From: CAZJYI01 sp964550025
GTDB lineage: Bacteria; Verrucomicrobiota; Kiritimatiellia; UBA8416; CAYOBW01
Direction of reading: 5' to 3'
Assembly (NCBI GenBank): GCA_964550025.1
Contig: CAZJYI010000158.1
Span: 1-24,559, forward strand
Length of the DNA stretch: 24,559 nt
Shown: piece after piece, positions 7,293 through 14,761 of the stretch
How the letters are laid out: each line of letters begins with the position of its first letter
Numbering within the stretch: the stretch's first letter is position 1
Position numbers and translations under genes: made by a program
Notes under the pieces: generated by a model
Told to the model about the DNA's origin: nothing
Database searches by the model: none
What the model saw: only the letters and a program-made list of their open reading frames with translations

Positions 7293-8840
7293 TCACGGAA
7301 TGACTGGCTTCACTTCTTCTCCGTCCTTCACAGGATAGAGGGCTTTCATGGATTCCAGTTCCCTGACCATGCACTGCATCATGGACTTCAACTTCTCCGG
7401 CTTCTCAGCAGCTAGGTTCTTTGATTCGCTCGGGTCCGTCGCGAGATTGTACAGTGCGTAGCGATTGGCGCCTTCGGCCATATATTGGTAGCGCACCTTC
7501 CAGTCGCCGGTGCGCCAGGTGGCAAAAAAACGACTCTCGCCCCGGCGGGGATGGGGGTAGTGATTGAGGAACGCGCTCCGATGCTTCGGGGCCGACTGAC
7601 CAGTCAGCAGCAGTCTGATATTCCGACCGTCAACCTTGTGCTCAGCGGGAACGGGTGCATCAACAAAATCCAGAATCGTCGGGAACAGGTCGTAGCAGGT
7701 ACCGATCTCCTGGCGAACGCCGCCGACAGCAATCGGCAGTTTTCTTTGCCATTTGTTCTCCGGATTCGGTTTGGCCCAGGCGGCGATAAAGGGAACGCGC
7801 ACGCCGCCTTCCCACTTGCTGCCCTTACGTCCACGCAGTGGCGCGCTCGAGGAGACGTCGTCGGTTCCTGCCAGAGGGGCGTCGCCGCCGTTGTCACCGA
7901 GGAAGATGATCAGAGTGTCTTCGGCGACGCCCTTCTCCTCAATGTGATCCATCAGGTCACCCAGCGATTTGTCCATGCCTTCGATCATCGTGGCGTAGGC
8001 CTGTGCGCCCCTGTTCTTCCCGCCCTTGCGGTAGTGGGCGGCAAAACGAGGATCGGAGTGGAAGGGGCTGTGCACCGCGTAGTGGGACATATGGAGAAAG
8101 AACGGCTTCTTCCCTGCCAGTGCCTTGTCCACCTCAGCCTTTGCTTCCAGTGTCAGGGCTTCGGTCAGGAAAATGTCTTTGCCATGGTATTCCTCGAGGT
8201 CAGGCACGGGCCGGGCATGCAAAGCCTCGGAGTTCCTCCCGAACCCGGCCTTTCCGTAGTAGGAACCGGGGGCGCCGATGCAGGAACCGGCGATATTCAC
8301 ATCGAAACCCAGGTTTCGGGGGTCTTTCCCTTCGCTTTTGTCAGGCGCGAAGTGAGCCTTGCCGACATGGATAGTGGCATAGCCGGCCAGCTTCAGCTGC
8401 CGGGGTAAGGTCACGTCATCTCTCCCGAGACCTTTCCATCGCCACTCGGGCGGAACCTGCTGACACACTTCGCGGGGGTATGCCCTGCTGTTGATCTCAC
8501 GGTTGTTGTACCAGGGCAGGATGTAATCGGTGCAACGATGCCGTGCGGAGTTCTGCCCGGTCATGATGGAGACGCGCGTCGGCGAACAGACGTTGTGTGC
8601 GTAGAAATTGCTGAAGCGAACTCCCTGCTTCGCCAGCCGTTCCATGTTCGGCGTGCGATACCAGTCGTTAAGCGGATGGCGCTTTGGCAATCCGTTCTTA
8701 TCCGTCAGCATTGGGACAGAGGTGTCCATCAGGCCCATGTCATCAACCAGAAAGATGATGATGTTCGGCTTCTCCGGAGCCGCCAAAACATGTAGTGAAC
8801 AGAACAGGCAGATGAGTGCTGCTGATATCCAGCATTTCAT
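7293..8840 (-). CDS. Type-I sulfatase, exported, 515 aa
   Basis: A signal peptide (MKCWISAALICLFCSLHVLA, cleavage near residue 21) precedes the sulfatase fold starting KPNIIIFLVDDMG (metal ligands Asp33 and Asp34). The formylglycine motif C-S-P-T-R is at residues 85-89 (Cys85). The usual GKWH motif is present as VGKAHFAPD, with Trp replaced by Ala, while IIFLGDNGGD and the arginine-rich PLRGRKGSKWEGGVRVPF block are kept. The C-terminal subdomain has LYNLATDPSESKNL. Of the seven sulfatases it most resembles secreted arylsulfatase-A-like enzymes of PVC bacteria. AAGGAAG lies about 12 bases before the ATG. It is followed after 13 bases by the next sulfatase gene, so both are probably on one message. 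Confidence 0.95.
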   Translation of the reverse strand: MKCWISAALICLFCSLHVLAAPEKPNIIIFLVDDMGLMDTSVPMLTDKNGLPKRHPLNDWYRTPNMERLAKQGVRFSNFYAHNVCSPTRVSIMTGQNSARHRCTDYILPWYNNREINSRAYPREVCQQVPPEWRWKGLGRDDVTLPRQLKLAGYATIHVGKAHFAPDKSEGKDPRNLGFDVNIAGSCIGAPGSYYGKAGFGRNSEALHARPVPDLEEYHGKDIFLTEALTLEAKAEVDKALAGKKPFFLHMSHYAVHSPFHSDPRFAAHYRKGGKNRGAQAYATMIEGMDKSLGDLMDHIEEKGVAEDTLIIFLGDNGGDAPLAGTDDVSSSAPLRGRKGSKWEGGVRVPFIAAWAKPNPENKWQRKLPIAVGGVRQEIGTCYDLFPTILDFVDAPVPAEHKVDGRNIRLLLTGQSAPKHRSAFLNHYPHPRRGESRFFATWRTGDWKVRYQYMAEGANRYALYNLATDPSESKNLAAEKPEKLKSMMQCMVRELESMKALYPVKDGEEVKPVIP

Positions 8841-8899
8841 TAGTGTTTCTTCTTCCTTATCGGTTTGCTCTGCATATCCAAGTTCAGGTTTCAGTTTGT

Positions 8900-10186
8900 C
8901 TAATTCTCACTTGTTCCGGGCAAAATCGCATCGTGTTGCGCGAGCAAGGTTCGGATATCGCTCAGCGGCACCTTGAGCGGTGTTGTATTCTCTGCCACGG
9001 CCAGCGCAGCGGTCGCGCCGGCGGCCTGCCCCATCGCCATGCAGGAGGCCTGAACGCGCAAGCCGGAGTTCGCCAGGCGGTCGCTCGATACACACCGACC
9101 CGCAACGAGAACGTTCCGGCTGCCTTTCGGCACCAGTGCTCGTAGAGGAACCGTGGGGACGGTTCCCCGTTTGAGCTTCTTCGGACGGACCCCGGTCTTC
9201 GTGTGCAGGTCAACTGGATAGAAGGCATTGCACACGGCGTCCTCAAACAGCCGGCCCGAGGTGTAATCATCCACGGTGATGGTCGTTTCGCCCTGGATGC
9301 GGTAGCTTTCGCGGAAGCTGACCTCGGGCTGCAGGTGCATCAACCTCCCCTTGCCCCTGACCGAGCGCACCTTGGCAAGCAGGTCCTTGCGACCTTTGCG
9401 ATTGGCCGCCGTTACCGTGCGGGAATTCGTCGAGTCTGCTCCATGAACGTAGATCGCCTGGATCACCCCTTCACGTCCGGGTTGATAGGGTTTGCCCAAA
9501 CGGAACAGTATGGATCCGGGTTGGGTCTCCTCTTCACGAAGTCGCGGCAAGTTCAGCAGACCGACCGCCTCAGCGCCGCCCGTGCAGTCAACGATCTGCC
9601 TGCACAGGACACGCCGCCGCGTTCCAAACCCAGCACATTCAACCAGCCAGCCCGTATCGGTTCTGGTGATGACCTGTGGAGATTCGTAATAGGCGATTTG
9701 AACGCCGGTTTGATCGCACTTCTCTTCCGCCAGTAGGGGATAGAGGTACTGGTTGACCTGTACCTGGTTCATCCAGTGGCGGGCCGGAACCTTGGAAAAA
9801 TCGGGCAGCGTTCCGCCATCCAGTTCCACGCTTTCTTTGACCAGCTCCCAGCCGATACCGGCAATGATCTGCTTGCCCCAGGCATCAAACAGGCCGGGGA
9901 AAGCAACGCCGCCTGTTGTCGTGGTTCCGCCCAGCTGGGTGCCCCGCTCGACCAGAAGCGTTTTCGCTCCCGCTCTTCCCGCCTGAATCGCGGCAATCGT
10001 CCCGGCGGTACCCCCGCCGACGACCAGCACATCGACTTCGTTCGTAATCACCTCGTCAGATTGGACTGTCTCCTGCGTTGCAGGGACAACGACCTCTGCT
10101 GGGGCTTTCGCTGCAGCGGCAAGCGCCATGCCGGCAGCGGAACACTGAATGAACTGACGTCTTCCTATCGCATCTTCTTTCTTCAC
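8900..10186 (-). CDS. Tat-exported FAD-dependent oxidoreductase, 428 aa
   Basis: The protein has a twin-arginine leader (GRRQFIQCSAAG, residues 8-19, then an Ala-rich run). A Rossmann dinucleotide site follows: VDVLVVGGGTAG at 51-62 with Glu80 at the end of the second strand. A TTTTGG segment comes after it, and a C-terminal FAD-contact block reads NVLVAGRCVSS...GQAAG. This is the architecture of the FAD oxidoreductases often named xanthan-lyase-like (PF12831 type), which are common next to polysaccharide genes in PVC bacteria. Export in folded form with FAD bound explains the Tat signal. The substrate is unknown; oxidation or isomerisation of a sugar unit is inferred from context. The start codon is GTG, placed by GGAG six to seven bases upstream, 22 bases after the upstream sulfatase stop. 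Confidence 0.88.
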   Translation of the reverse strand: MKKEDAIGRRQFIQCSAAGMALAAAAKAPAEVVVPATQETVQSDEVITNEVDVLVVGGGTAGTIAAIQAGRAGAKTLLVERGTQLGGTTTTGGVAFPGLFDAWGKQIIAGIGWELVKESVELDGGTLPDFSKVPARHWMNQVQVNQYLYPLLAEEKCDQTGVQIAYYESPQVITRTDTGWLVECAGFGTRRRVLCRQIVDCTGGAEAVGLLNLPRLREEETQPGSILFRLGKPYQPGREGVIQAIYVHGADSTNSRTVTAANRKGRKDLLAKVRSVRGKGRLMHLQPEVSFRESYRIQGETTITVDDYTSGRLFEDAVCNAFYPVDLHTKTGVRPKKLKRGTVPTVPLRALVPKGSRNVLVAGRCVSSDRLANSGLRVQASCMAMGQAAGATAALAVAENTTPLKVPLSDIRTLLAQHDAILPGTSEN

Positions 10187-10208
10187 GTGAATCTCCGCTG
10201 CACCAAAC

Positions 10209-11747
10209 CTATTCCGCTTGAAGCTGCTTCCGGTCAGCCTTCTTCGGCGCCTCGTACTTGTAGGGCGGTTCGGTGTAGGCGTACCGTTTCGTGGCGTCCT
10301 CGAGCAACTGCTGCATCGTCTTCAACTGCGTCGCGGCCTCGGGCGAATGGATCAGGTTCTTGATCTCATCCGGGTCTTTGCTCAAGTGGTAGAGCTCGTC
10401 GAAATTCCCTTCCTCGGCCGACTCATGGGGGTAATGGATGTATTTCCAGTCGGGCGTGCGTATGGAGAGCAACGTCGGAATACCCGGAGCATATCTTTCC
10501 TGGAAATACTGATAGAAGAACGGCGCCGTGCGTCCCTCGGCCTTTCCCTGCATCACCGGGACAAACGACTCGCCCTGCATGGTCTTCGGGATCGTCGCGC
10601 CGGCAAGTTCGAGAATCGTCGGTCCCAGGTCGATATTGGCGACCATGCCTTTGATCCGTGCACCGCCTTTGAGCATCGCGGGGTAGCGCATCGCAAAGGG
10701 GACGCGGATGGATTCTTCATAGGCCAGACGCTTGTCCCCCCTGCGGTGCTCGCCAAAGAACCAACCGTTGTCCGCCATGAAGATGATGACCGTGTTGTCC
10801 AGCCGCCCTTGCTCCTCCAACACGTCCATGACTCGGCCCAATCCCTCATCGACGGCGAGAAGACAACGGAGCATATCCAGCATGCGCGGTTTGCTTGCCT
10901 CCCAACTCCCTGGTGGAATTCTGTCCGGCACCGGCTTGCCCTCGCTTGCTACCCACTTCCTGTAATGCGCGCCATACGTCTTCTCGCGCCTGCGCCACAA
11001 CGGTAGGTCGGAAAAGTCAATAGACCAGTTGGCCGGCTCTTCAAACCTGCTGTCCGGAAAAGCATCTTTATGCCGTTCGGCCGGCGTGAACGGCCCATGA
11101 CACGCCTTGTGCCAGAGCTGCACGCAGAACGGGTCATCTTTGGTCCTGGACAGGAACGCGATGGTCTTGTCCGTAAGGATATCGGTGATGTACCCCTTCA
11201 CCTTCTTTTCCACACCGTCCTCATTCAACTCCGGATCGTTGTAGACGCCCTGCCCTTTGAAGCTGAGCCAGTAATCGAATCCCGGACGCGGCCGGGCGTG
11301 ATGCGCCATGTGCCATTTGCCGATCTGGGCCGTCTTGTAGCCCACCTTCTGCAGGGCCTGTGGGTACTGCGTCAAGTGCGGCTCAGGATCCTGAATCTCG
11401 TTGTAACGCACACCGTGAATATGCGCATAGGTGCCGGTCAGGATCGAGGCCCGGCTAGGCGAACAGAGCGACGTCGTCACCATCATGTTGTCAAACACGG
11501 CGCCCTCTTTGGCCAGGCGGTTCAGGTTGGGCGTCTTCAGAAACGGGAAGCGATTGTTGTACAGCGCATCGGGCGCCATGTCGTCGATCATCACGAACAG
11601 GAAGTTCGGCTTGTCGTGAGCTTGTCGAAGGGGCTTCAGCTCCTCTGCCAGGAGCACGCCCGGGAAAAGCATGAAAAGAAGCGATGTGAACACGGCCCAC
11701 ACTGATGCCCCGCTCGCGAAATGTATCTGGTTGACTCTTGATTTCAT
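10209..11747 (-). CDS. Type-I sulfatase, exported, 512 aa
   Basis: A long signal segment (hydrophobic core about residues 15-33, ending VLLAEE) precedes KPNFLFVMIDDMAPD (metal ligands Asp55 and Asp56). The formylglycine motif C-S-P-S-R lies at 95-99 (Cys95) in SLCSPSRASILTG. AQIGKWHMAHH and IIFMADNGWFFGEHR complete the active site. WHKACHGPFTPAERH and YQYFQERYAPG are features seen in the sulfatase group annotated as N-sulphoglucosamine or iduronate sulfatase-like, but the substrate cannot be fixed. Residues 40-46 (LRQAHDK), between leader and domain, come from a short interspersed DNA repeat. The ATG has a strong GGAGGAG site. The 79-base gap upstream holds a nested hairpin. Confidence 0.95.
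   Translation of the reverse strand: MKSRVNQIHFASGASVWAVFTSLLFMLFPGVLLAEELKPLRQAHDKPNFLFVMIDDMAPDALYNNRFPFLKTPNLNRLAKEGAVFDNMMVTTSLCSPSRASILTGTYAHIHGVRYNEIQDPEPHLTQYPQALQKVGYKTAQIGKWHMAHHARPRPGFDYWLSFKGQGVYNDPELNEDGVEKKVKGYITDILTDKTIAFLSRTKDDPFCVQLWHKACHGPFTPAERHKDAFPDSRFEEPANWSIDFSDLPLWRRREKTYGAHYRKWVASEGKPVPDRIPPGSWEASKPRMLDMLRCLLAVDEGLGRVMDVLEEQGRLDNTVIIFMADNGWFFGEHRRGDKRLAYEESIRVPFAMRYPAMLKGGARIKGMVANIDLGPTILELAGATIPKTMQGESFVPVMQGKAEGRTAPFFYQYFQERYAPGIPTLLSIRTPDWKYIHYPHESAEEGNFDELYHLSKDPDEIKNLIHSPEAATQLKTMQQLLEDATKRYAYTEPPYKYEAPKKADRKQLQAE
11609..11633 (-). repeat. Short interspersed repeat, copy B, inside sulfatase gene
   Basis: The minus strand reads CCCTTCGACAAGCTCACGAC and then AAGCC. 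It is the same element type as copy A but is read one base out of phase (CTT-CGA-CAA), giving LRQAHDK. The shared DNA with different reading frame shows that the similarity is at the DNA level and not a conserved protein motif. Confidence 0.7.
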
Positions 11748-11763
11748 TATTCGTCTCCTCCAA

Positions 11764-11815
11764 CTGGGCCTGACCCTTCAAACGCTCCAATGCAAACGTC
11801 TGCATTGCTGGCCAG
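11764..11815. other. Nested hairpin between two sulfatase genes
   Basis: CAATGCA (11788-11794) pairs perfectly with TGCATTG (11801-11807) around a six-base loop, and an outer stem CTGGGCC/GGCCAG (11764-11770 with 11810-11815) encloses it. It fills most of the 79 bases between the sulfatase fusion upstream and the next sulfatase. There is no U-tract, so a processing or stability element is as likely as a terminator. Confidence 0.4.
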
Positions 11816-11826
11816 AAACAGATGCT

Positions 11827-14625
11827 TCATTTTGCAGATTCCTCTTCATCCTTTCTACGAAGCTGCTTATCCAGATCGATCAGCGCAGTGCGCACCATTT
11901 CGCGGGTTCCGATCGGGATGTAGGAGACGTAACTATACGGCCCCGTCTTGATGCCGCCTTTGTCCGCAACACGGTAAACCGAGTTCCATTTGACGACCTT
12001 CGCCTTCTCATAGTGACGATACCCATACGTGGGACCCACCAACGGCGCCGGAAGGTTTGCTGTAATGATGCCCATCGCATGACGGCCGTCCGGGGTCGAT
12101 ACGACCACCGGGTCTTTCTGCTCTTTGGGACCGGAGTCAAGCAGTTCAAGCTTTCCGGTCACCCGGTCCAGATGCTGGATCAACGAGAATTCCGGCGGCA
12201 GATAGGCGGTCACCGTCTCGAACCTGGCCTTGGTGTGACGCTCGTGGTTCGGCACGATGAAGGTCGTTTCATATCTGATGACGTTCGGCATGCCCATTGC
12301 CCCGATCGTAACCGTCTTCTCAAAGAGGTGATCCGAGAGCGCTTTGGTGTTTCTGGCCACCCCGAACTTCGATTTTTGGCCGGGGCGCAGCCAGAATGCC
12401 ATCTGCGACCGGGTCTTGAGGACATTGCCTTTGGCTTCGACGGCGAGGAGTTTGCTGGTGCTCGTCGGTCCTTTCCCGTCGAAGCTGGAGCCGGCTTCGG
12501 TGGGATTGAACCCCTCGGATTTACCGTCCGGCCCGCCATTGTAGAAAGCAGAAGCCGACTGGAGCTGCCGGCCGTGATCGTGACTGTCGATAAACTCCAT
12601 TCCATTCCACGTGAGGGAGTCGATTGCACCAGCGAGACGCGTCGTGGTTTTGATTACGATCTTCGACCCGCCAAACGGGGCGCTGATCTGGGCGTCTCCC
12701 GAAGGCTCGGTCGCGAAAGCCCACTCCTTCGCGATCTTGCCTGCTGCATCTTCAATCCGGATGTAGGTAAACTCAAACCGTCCCGTCGCCGTTCCCGGGT
12801 CGATGCGGAAACCGCTCATGGCTTTGGCTGGCACAGCCACCACGACCTCATGCATCACCCCGTCGTGCTTCACATCGAATTCGACGGACTGCTTCTTGTT
12901 AAACGGCGACTGGTAGAACAGTTGGCCGGGACCTTCTGAGTTGGATTTCATGCCAAATGAAACCTTGAACGGTCCGCCGCGGAGCGGCCTCTTCTTGTGT
13001 ATCTGCGTCCCGATGAGATATGGATCTTTGCCGGTACTTTCCAGCAGGGCGTAACCCTTCGTCTTCTCCAGCACCGCGGTGCCGCCCTCCTCAAAGCCTT
13101 CGACCCCGCCTACCGGTGCCTTCCACTGCACCTTTGGAACCCCCCGGTTCTCTGGAACATACTTCTTGATCTGGAAGTTCGGATTACGAAGTGGAAGCGC
13201 TTTCTCCTCAACCGACTGAAGGTAATCATCAATCACCTGGTTGAGTTGCAGCGTCTTCTCCGGATACTTTGAGGCCAGATTCTCCGCCTCGCCAATATCG
13301 TCTTCGAAGTTGGAGAGGATCAACTCATCCCCACCATCGGCTCCGTGATAGAACAGACGGATCAGCTTCCAGTCGCCCGATACCACCTCAATGGAGGGCG
13401 GAAGCCAATCAGGAACTCCCACCGTCGCGTGCGGGAAGTAGATGAAGATACCATCGCGGTCGAGGGAGCCGCCTTTGAGCGCGGGGGTAATGTCCGCACC
13501 GTCAACCGGCCACTGTTCCGGAAGCGGAATGTCGAGCAGGTTCAGAATAGTCGGATAGAAGTCACAACTCTGGATGACCTGGTCACTGCTCGTTCCCTTT
13601 CCTGTCACACCCGGCCAGACGACCGCACAGGGAACCCGAACACCGCCATCCCATTCGGTGGCCTTTCCGCCGCGCAACGGGCGGTTGCTGGTTGGAGGCA
13701 CCCCGCCATCAATGGTGTTGTACATATTCCCGCCGTTGTCCGACGTGAAGACGAACGCGGTATGATCCGCAATACCGAGCTCATCGACCGCATCGAGCAA
13801 CGTGCCGACCGCATCGTCAAAGGTATGCACCATGGCTGCATAGGTCGGCGCACGCTGCTCGTCGTTCTCATCAAGGGTCTTCTTATAGCGTTCAACCAGA
13901 TGCTCATGCCCATCCCACGGACCGTGCACCGAAAACGCCCAGTAGCTCATATAGAAGGGTTTGTCTTTGACGGTCTTCATCCACTTTACCGCCTCTTCCG
14001 CCATCCGGTCCTCAATGTTCTCCTTGGGATGCCGCGCCTTCAAGTTCGGATACGTCCAATCACCCACATAGAATTTGTGCGGTCCCGGGCCGGCATGATG
14101 CGGAATATCCATATCGAACCCGTGTTCCAGCGGGCTGTAGGGCTCGTGCCCCAGATGCCACTTGCCGAAATGACCCGTCGCATAGCCTTTGGCCTTAATC
14201 AACTTGGCGAGAGTCGGCCAACTCGTATCCAGACGGTTGGCAGGACGCGGTGCAGTCGATTTCTGGAACGGGGCCGCGGTCGGGGTCTCTTTGGCTCGAA
14301 GATGCTCTTCTCCCCTAATATGATGGTTTGGCGCCGTGGAACCATGGCGCAACGGAGTCTGCCCGGTCAGGATACTCGCGCGCGTCGGCGAACAGAGCGG
14401 ACTGTTGGCATAGGCACGGGAGAACAGCATGCCCCGCTCCGCAAGCCGGCTGATGTTCGGCGTGTTGTAGAATTTGGTGGTGCCATACAGCTCCGTATCG
14501 CTCCACCCGAGGTCGTCGGCCAGAATGAAGATCACGTTCATCGGCTTCTCCGCTGCCGCCGACATACCAGCTGTGCAGAAGAACCCGAGAGCCAGCGCTG
14601 CACCAGATTCTCTTATGCCATTCAC
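11827..14625 (-). CDS. Exported sulfatase with two C-terminal beta-sandwich-type domains, 932 aa, GTG start
   Basis: The start is GTG at 14625: AAGGAGGTG lies at ideal spacing, and from it the protein begins with a normal signal peptide (MNGIRESGAALALGFFC..., cleavage near residue 25). An in-frame ATG at 14697 would add 24 residues before it and lacks support. Residues 28 to about 495 are a type-I sulfatase: LADDLGWSD, C-S-P-T-R at 78-82 (Cys78), FGKWHLGHE, FTSDNGGNM. Residues about 505-630 look like a carbohydrate-binding jelly-roll (ALLESTGKDPYL...FRIDPGTATGRFEFTYIRIED). Residues about 650-925 form a third domain (IDSLTWNGMEFIDSHDHGRQ...FNPTEAGSSFDG...WNSVYR) resembling galactose-mutarotase-like beta-sandwich proteins of PVC bacteria, from memory. 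At 932 aa it is about twice the usual sulfatase length. The extra domains probably bind or position the glycan. Confidence 0.9.
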   Translation of the reverse strand: MNGIRESGAALALGFFCTAGMSAAAEKPMNVIFILADDLGWSDTELYGTTKFYNTPNISRLAERGMLFSRAYANSPLCSPTRASILTGQTPLRHGSTAPNHHIRGEEHLRAKETPTAAPFQKSTAPRPANRLDTSWPTLAKLIKAKGYATGHFGKWHLGHEPYSPLEHGFDMDIPHHAGPGPHKFYVGDWTYPNLKARHPKENIEDRMAEEAVKWMKTVKDKPFYMSYWAFSVHGPWDGHEHLVERYKKTLDENDEQRAPTYAAMVHTFDDAVGTLLDAVDELGIADHTAFVFTSDNGGNMYNTIDGGVPPTSNRPLRGGKATEWDGGVRVPCAVVWPGVTGKGTSSDQVIQSCDFYPTILNLLDIPLPEQWPVDGADITPALKGGSLDRDGIFIYFPHATVGVPDWLPPSIEVVSGDWKLIRLFYHGADGGDELILSNFEDDIGEAENLASKYPEKTLQLNQVIDDYLQSVEEKALPLRNPNFQIKKYVPENRGVPKVQWKAPVGGVEGFEEGGTAVLEKTKGYALLESTGKDPYLIGTQIHKKRPLRGGPFKVSFGMKSNSEGPGQLFYQSPFNKKQSVEFDVKHDGVMHEVVVAVPAKAMSGFRIDPGTATGRFEFTYIRIEDAAGKIAKEWAFATEPSGDAQISAPFGGSKIVIKTTTRLAGAIDSLTWNGMEFIDSHDHGRQLQSASAFYNGGPDGKSEGFNPTEAGSSFDGKGPTSTSKLLAVEAKGNVLKTRSQMAFWLRPGQKSKFGVARNTKALSDHLFEKTVTIGAMGMPNVIRYETTFIVPNHERHTKARFETVTAYLPPEFSLIQHLDRVTGKLELLDSGPKEQKDPVVVSTPDGRHAMGIITANLPAPLVGPTYGYRHYEKAKVVKWNSVYRVADKGGIKTGPYSYVSYIPIGTREMVRTALIDLDKQLRRKDEEESAK

Positions 14626-14631
14626 TCTCAA

Positions 14632-14640
14632 CACCTCCTT
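14632..14640 (-). promoter_or_regulatory. Shine-Dalgarno site (AAGGAGGTG) that fixes the GTG start
   Basis: AAGGAGGTG is close to the full anti-16S complement and sits six bases before GTG 14625. It decides the start of the 932-aa sulfatase and removes the 24-residue N-terminal extension given by the longest open frame. Confidence 0.85.
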
Positions 14641-14716
14641 GATACCTACACGTATGCGCGGTCGCATCGCCAACCAATAAGAGTAGTGCTCGACCACTCA
14701 GCAGACAACTGCCTAT

Positions 14717-14737
14717 AACCGACTGTGGCAGTCGGCT
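14717..14737. terminator. Hairpin downstream of the 504-aa sulfatase (possible terminator)
   Basis: CCGACTG-TGG-CAGTCGG is a perfect 7-bp stem with a 3-base loop, extendable by A-T and G-T pairs. It lies 25 bases after the stop of the sulfatase at 14762. On the minus strand it is followed by TTATAGG, not a U-run, so termination would be weak; on the plus strand it is followed by CTTTCTTC, so it could stop antisense transcription. It may separate the two parts of the cluster. Confidence 0.4.
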
Positions 14738-14761
14738 TTCTTCAATCGAAGCCTACAACAG

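Noticed and set aside
11671..12939. A 422-codon plus-strand open frame spanning two genes
   Set aside because: It crosses the end of one minus-strand gene and the start of another and shows no protein-like motif; shadow frame.
14626..14697. Longer N-terminus for the 932-aa sulfatase from ATG 14697
   Set aside because: The extra 24 residues would precede a normal signal peptide, and the near-perfect AAGGAGGTG belongs to GTG 14625.
13345..14718. A 457-codon plus-strand open frame
   Set aside because: Antisense to the 932-aa sulfatase and rich in Arg with no recognisable domain.
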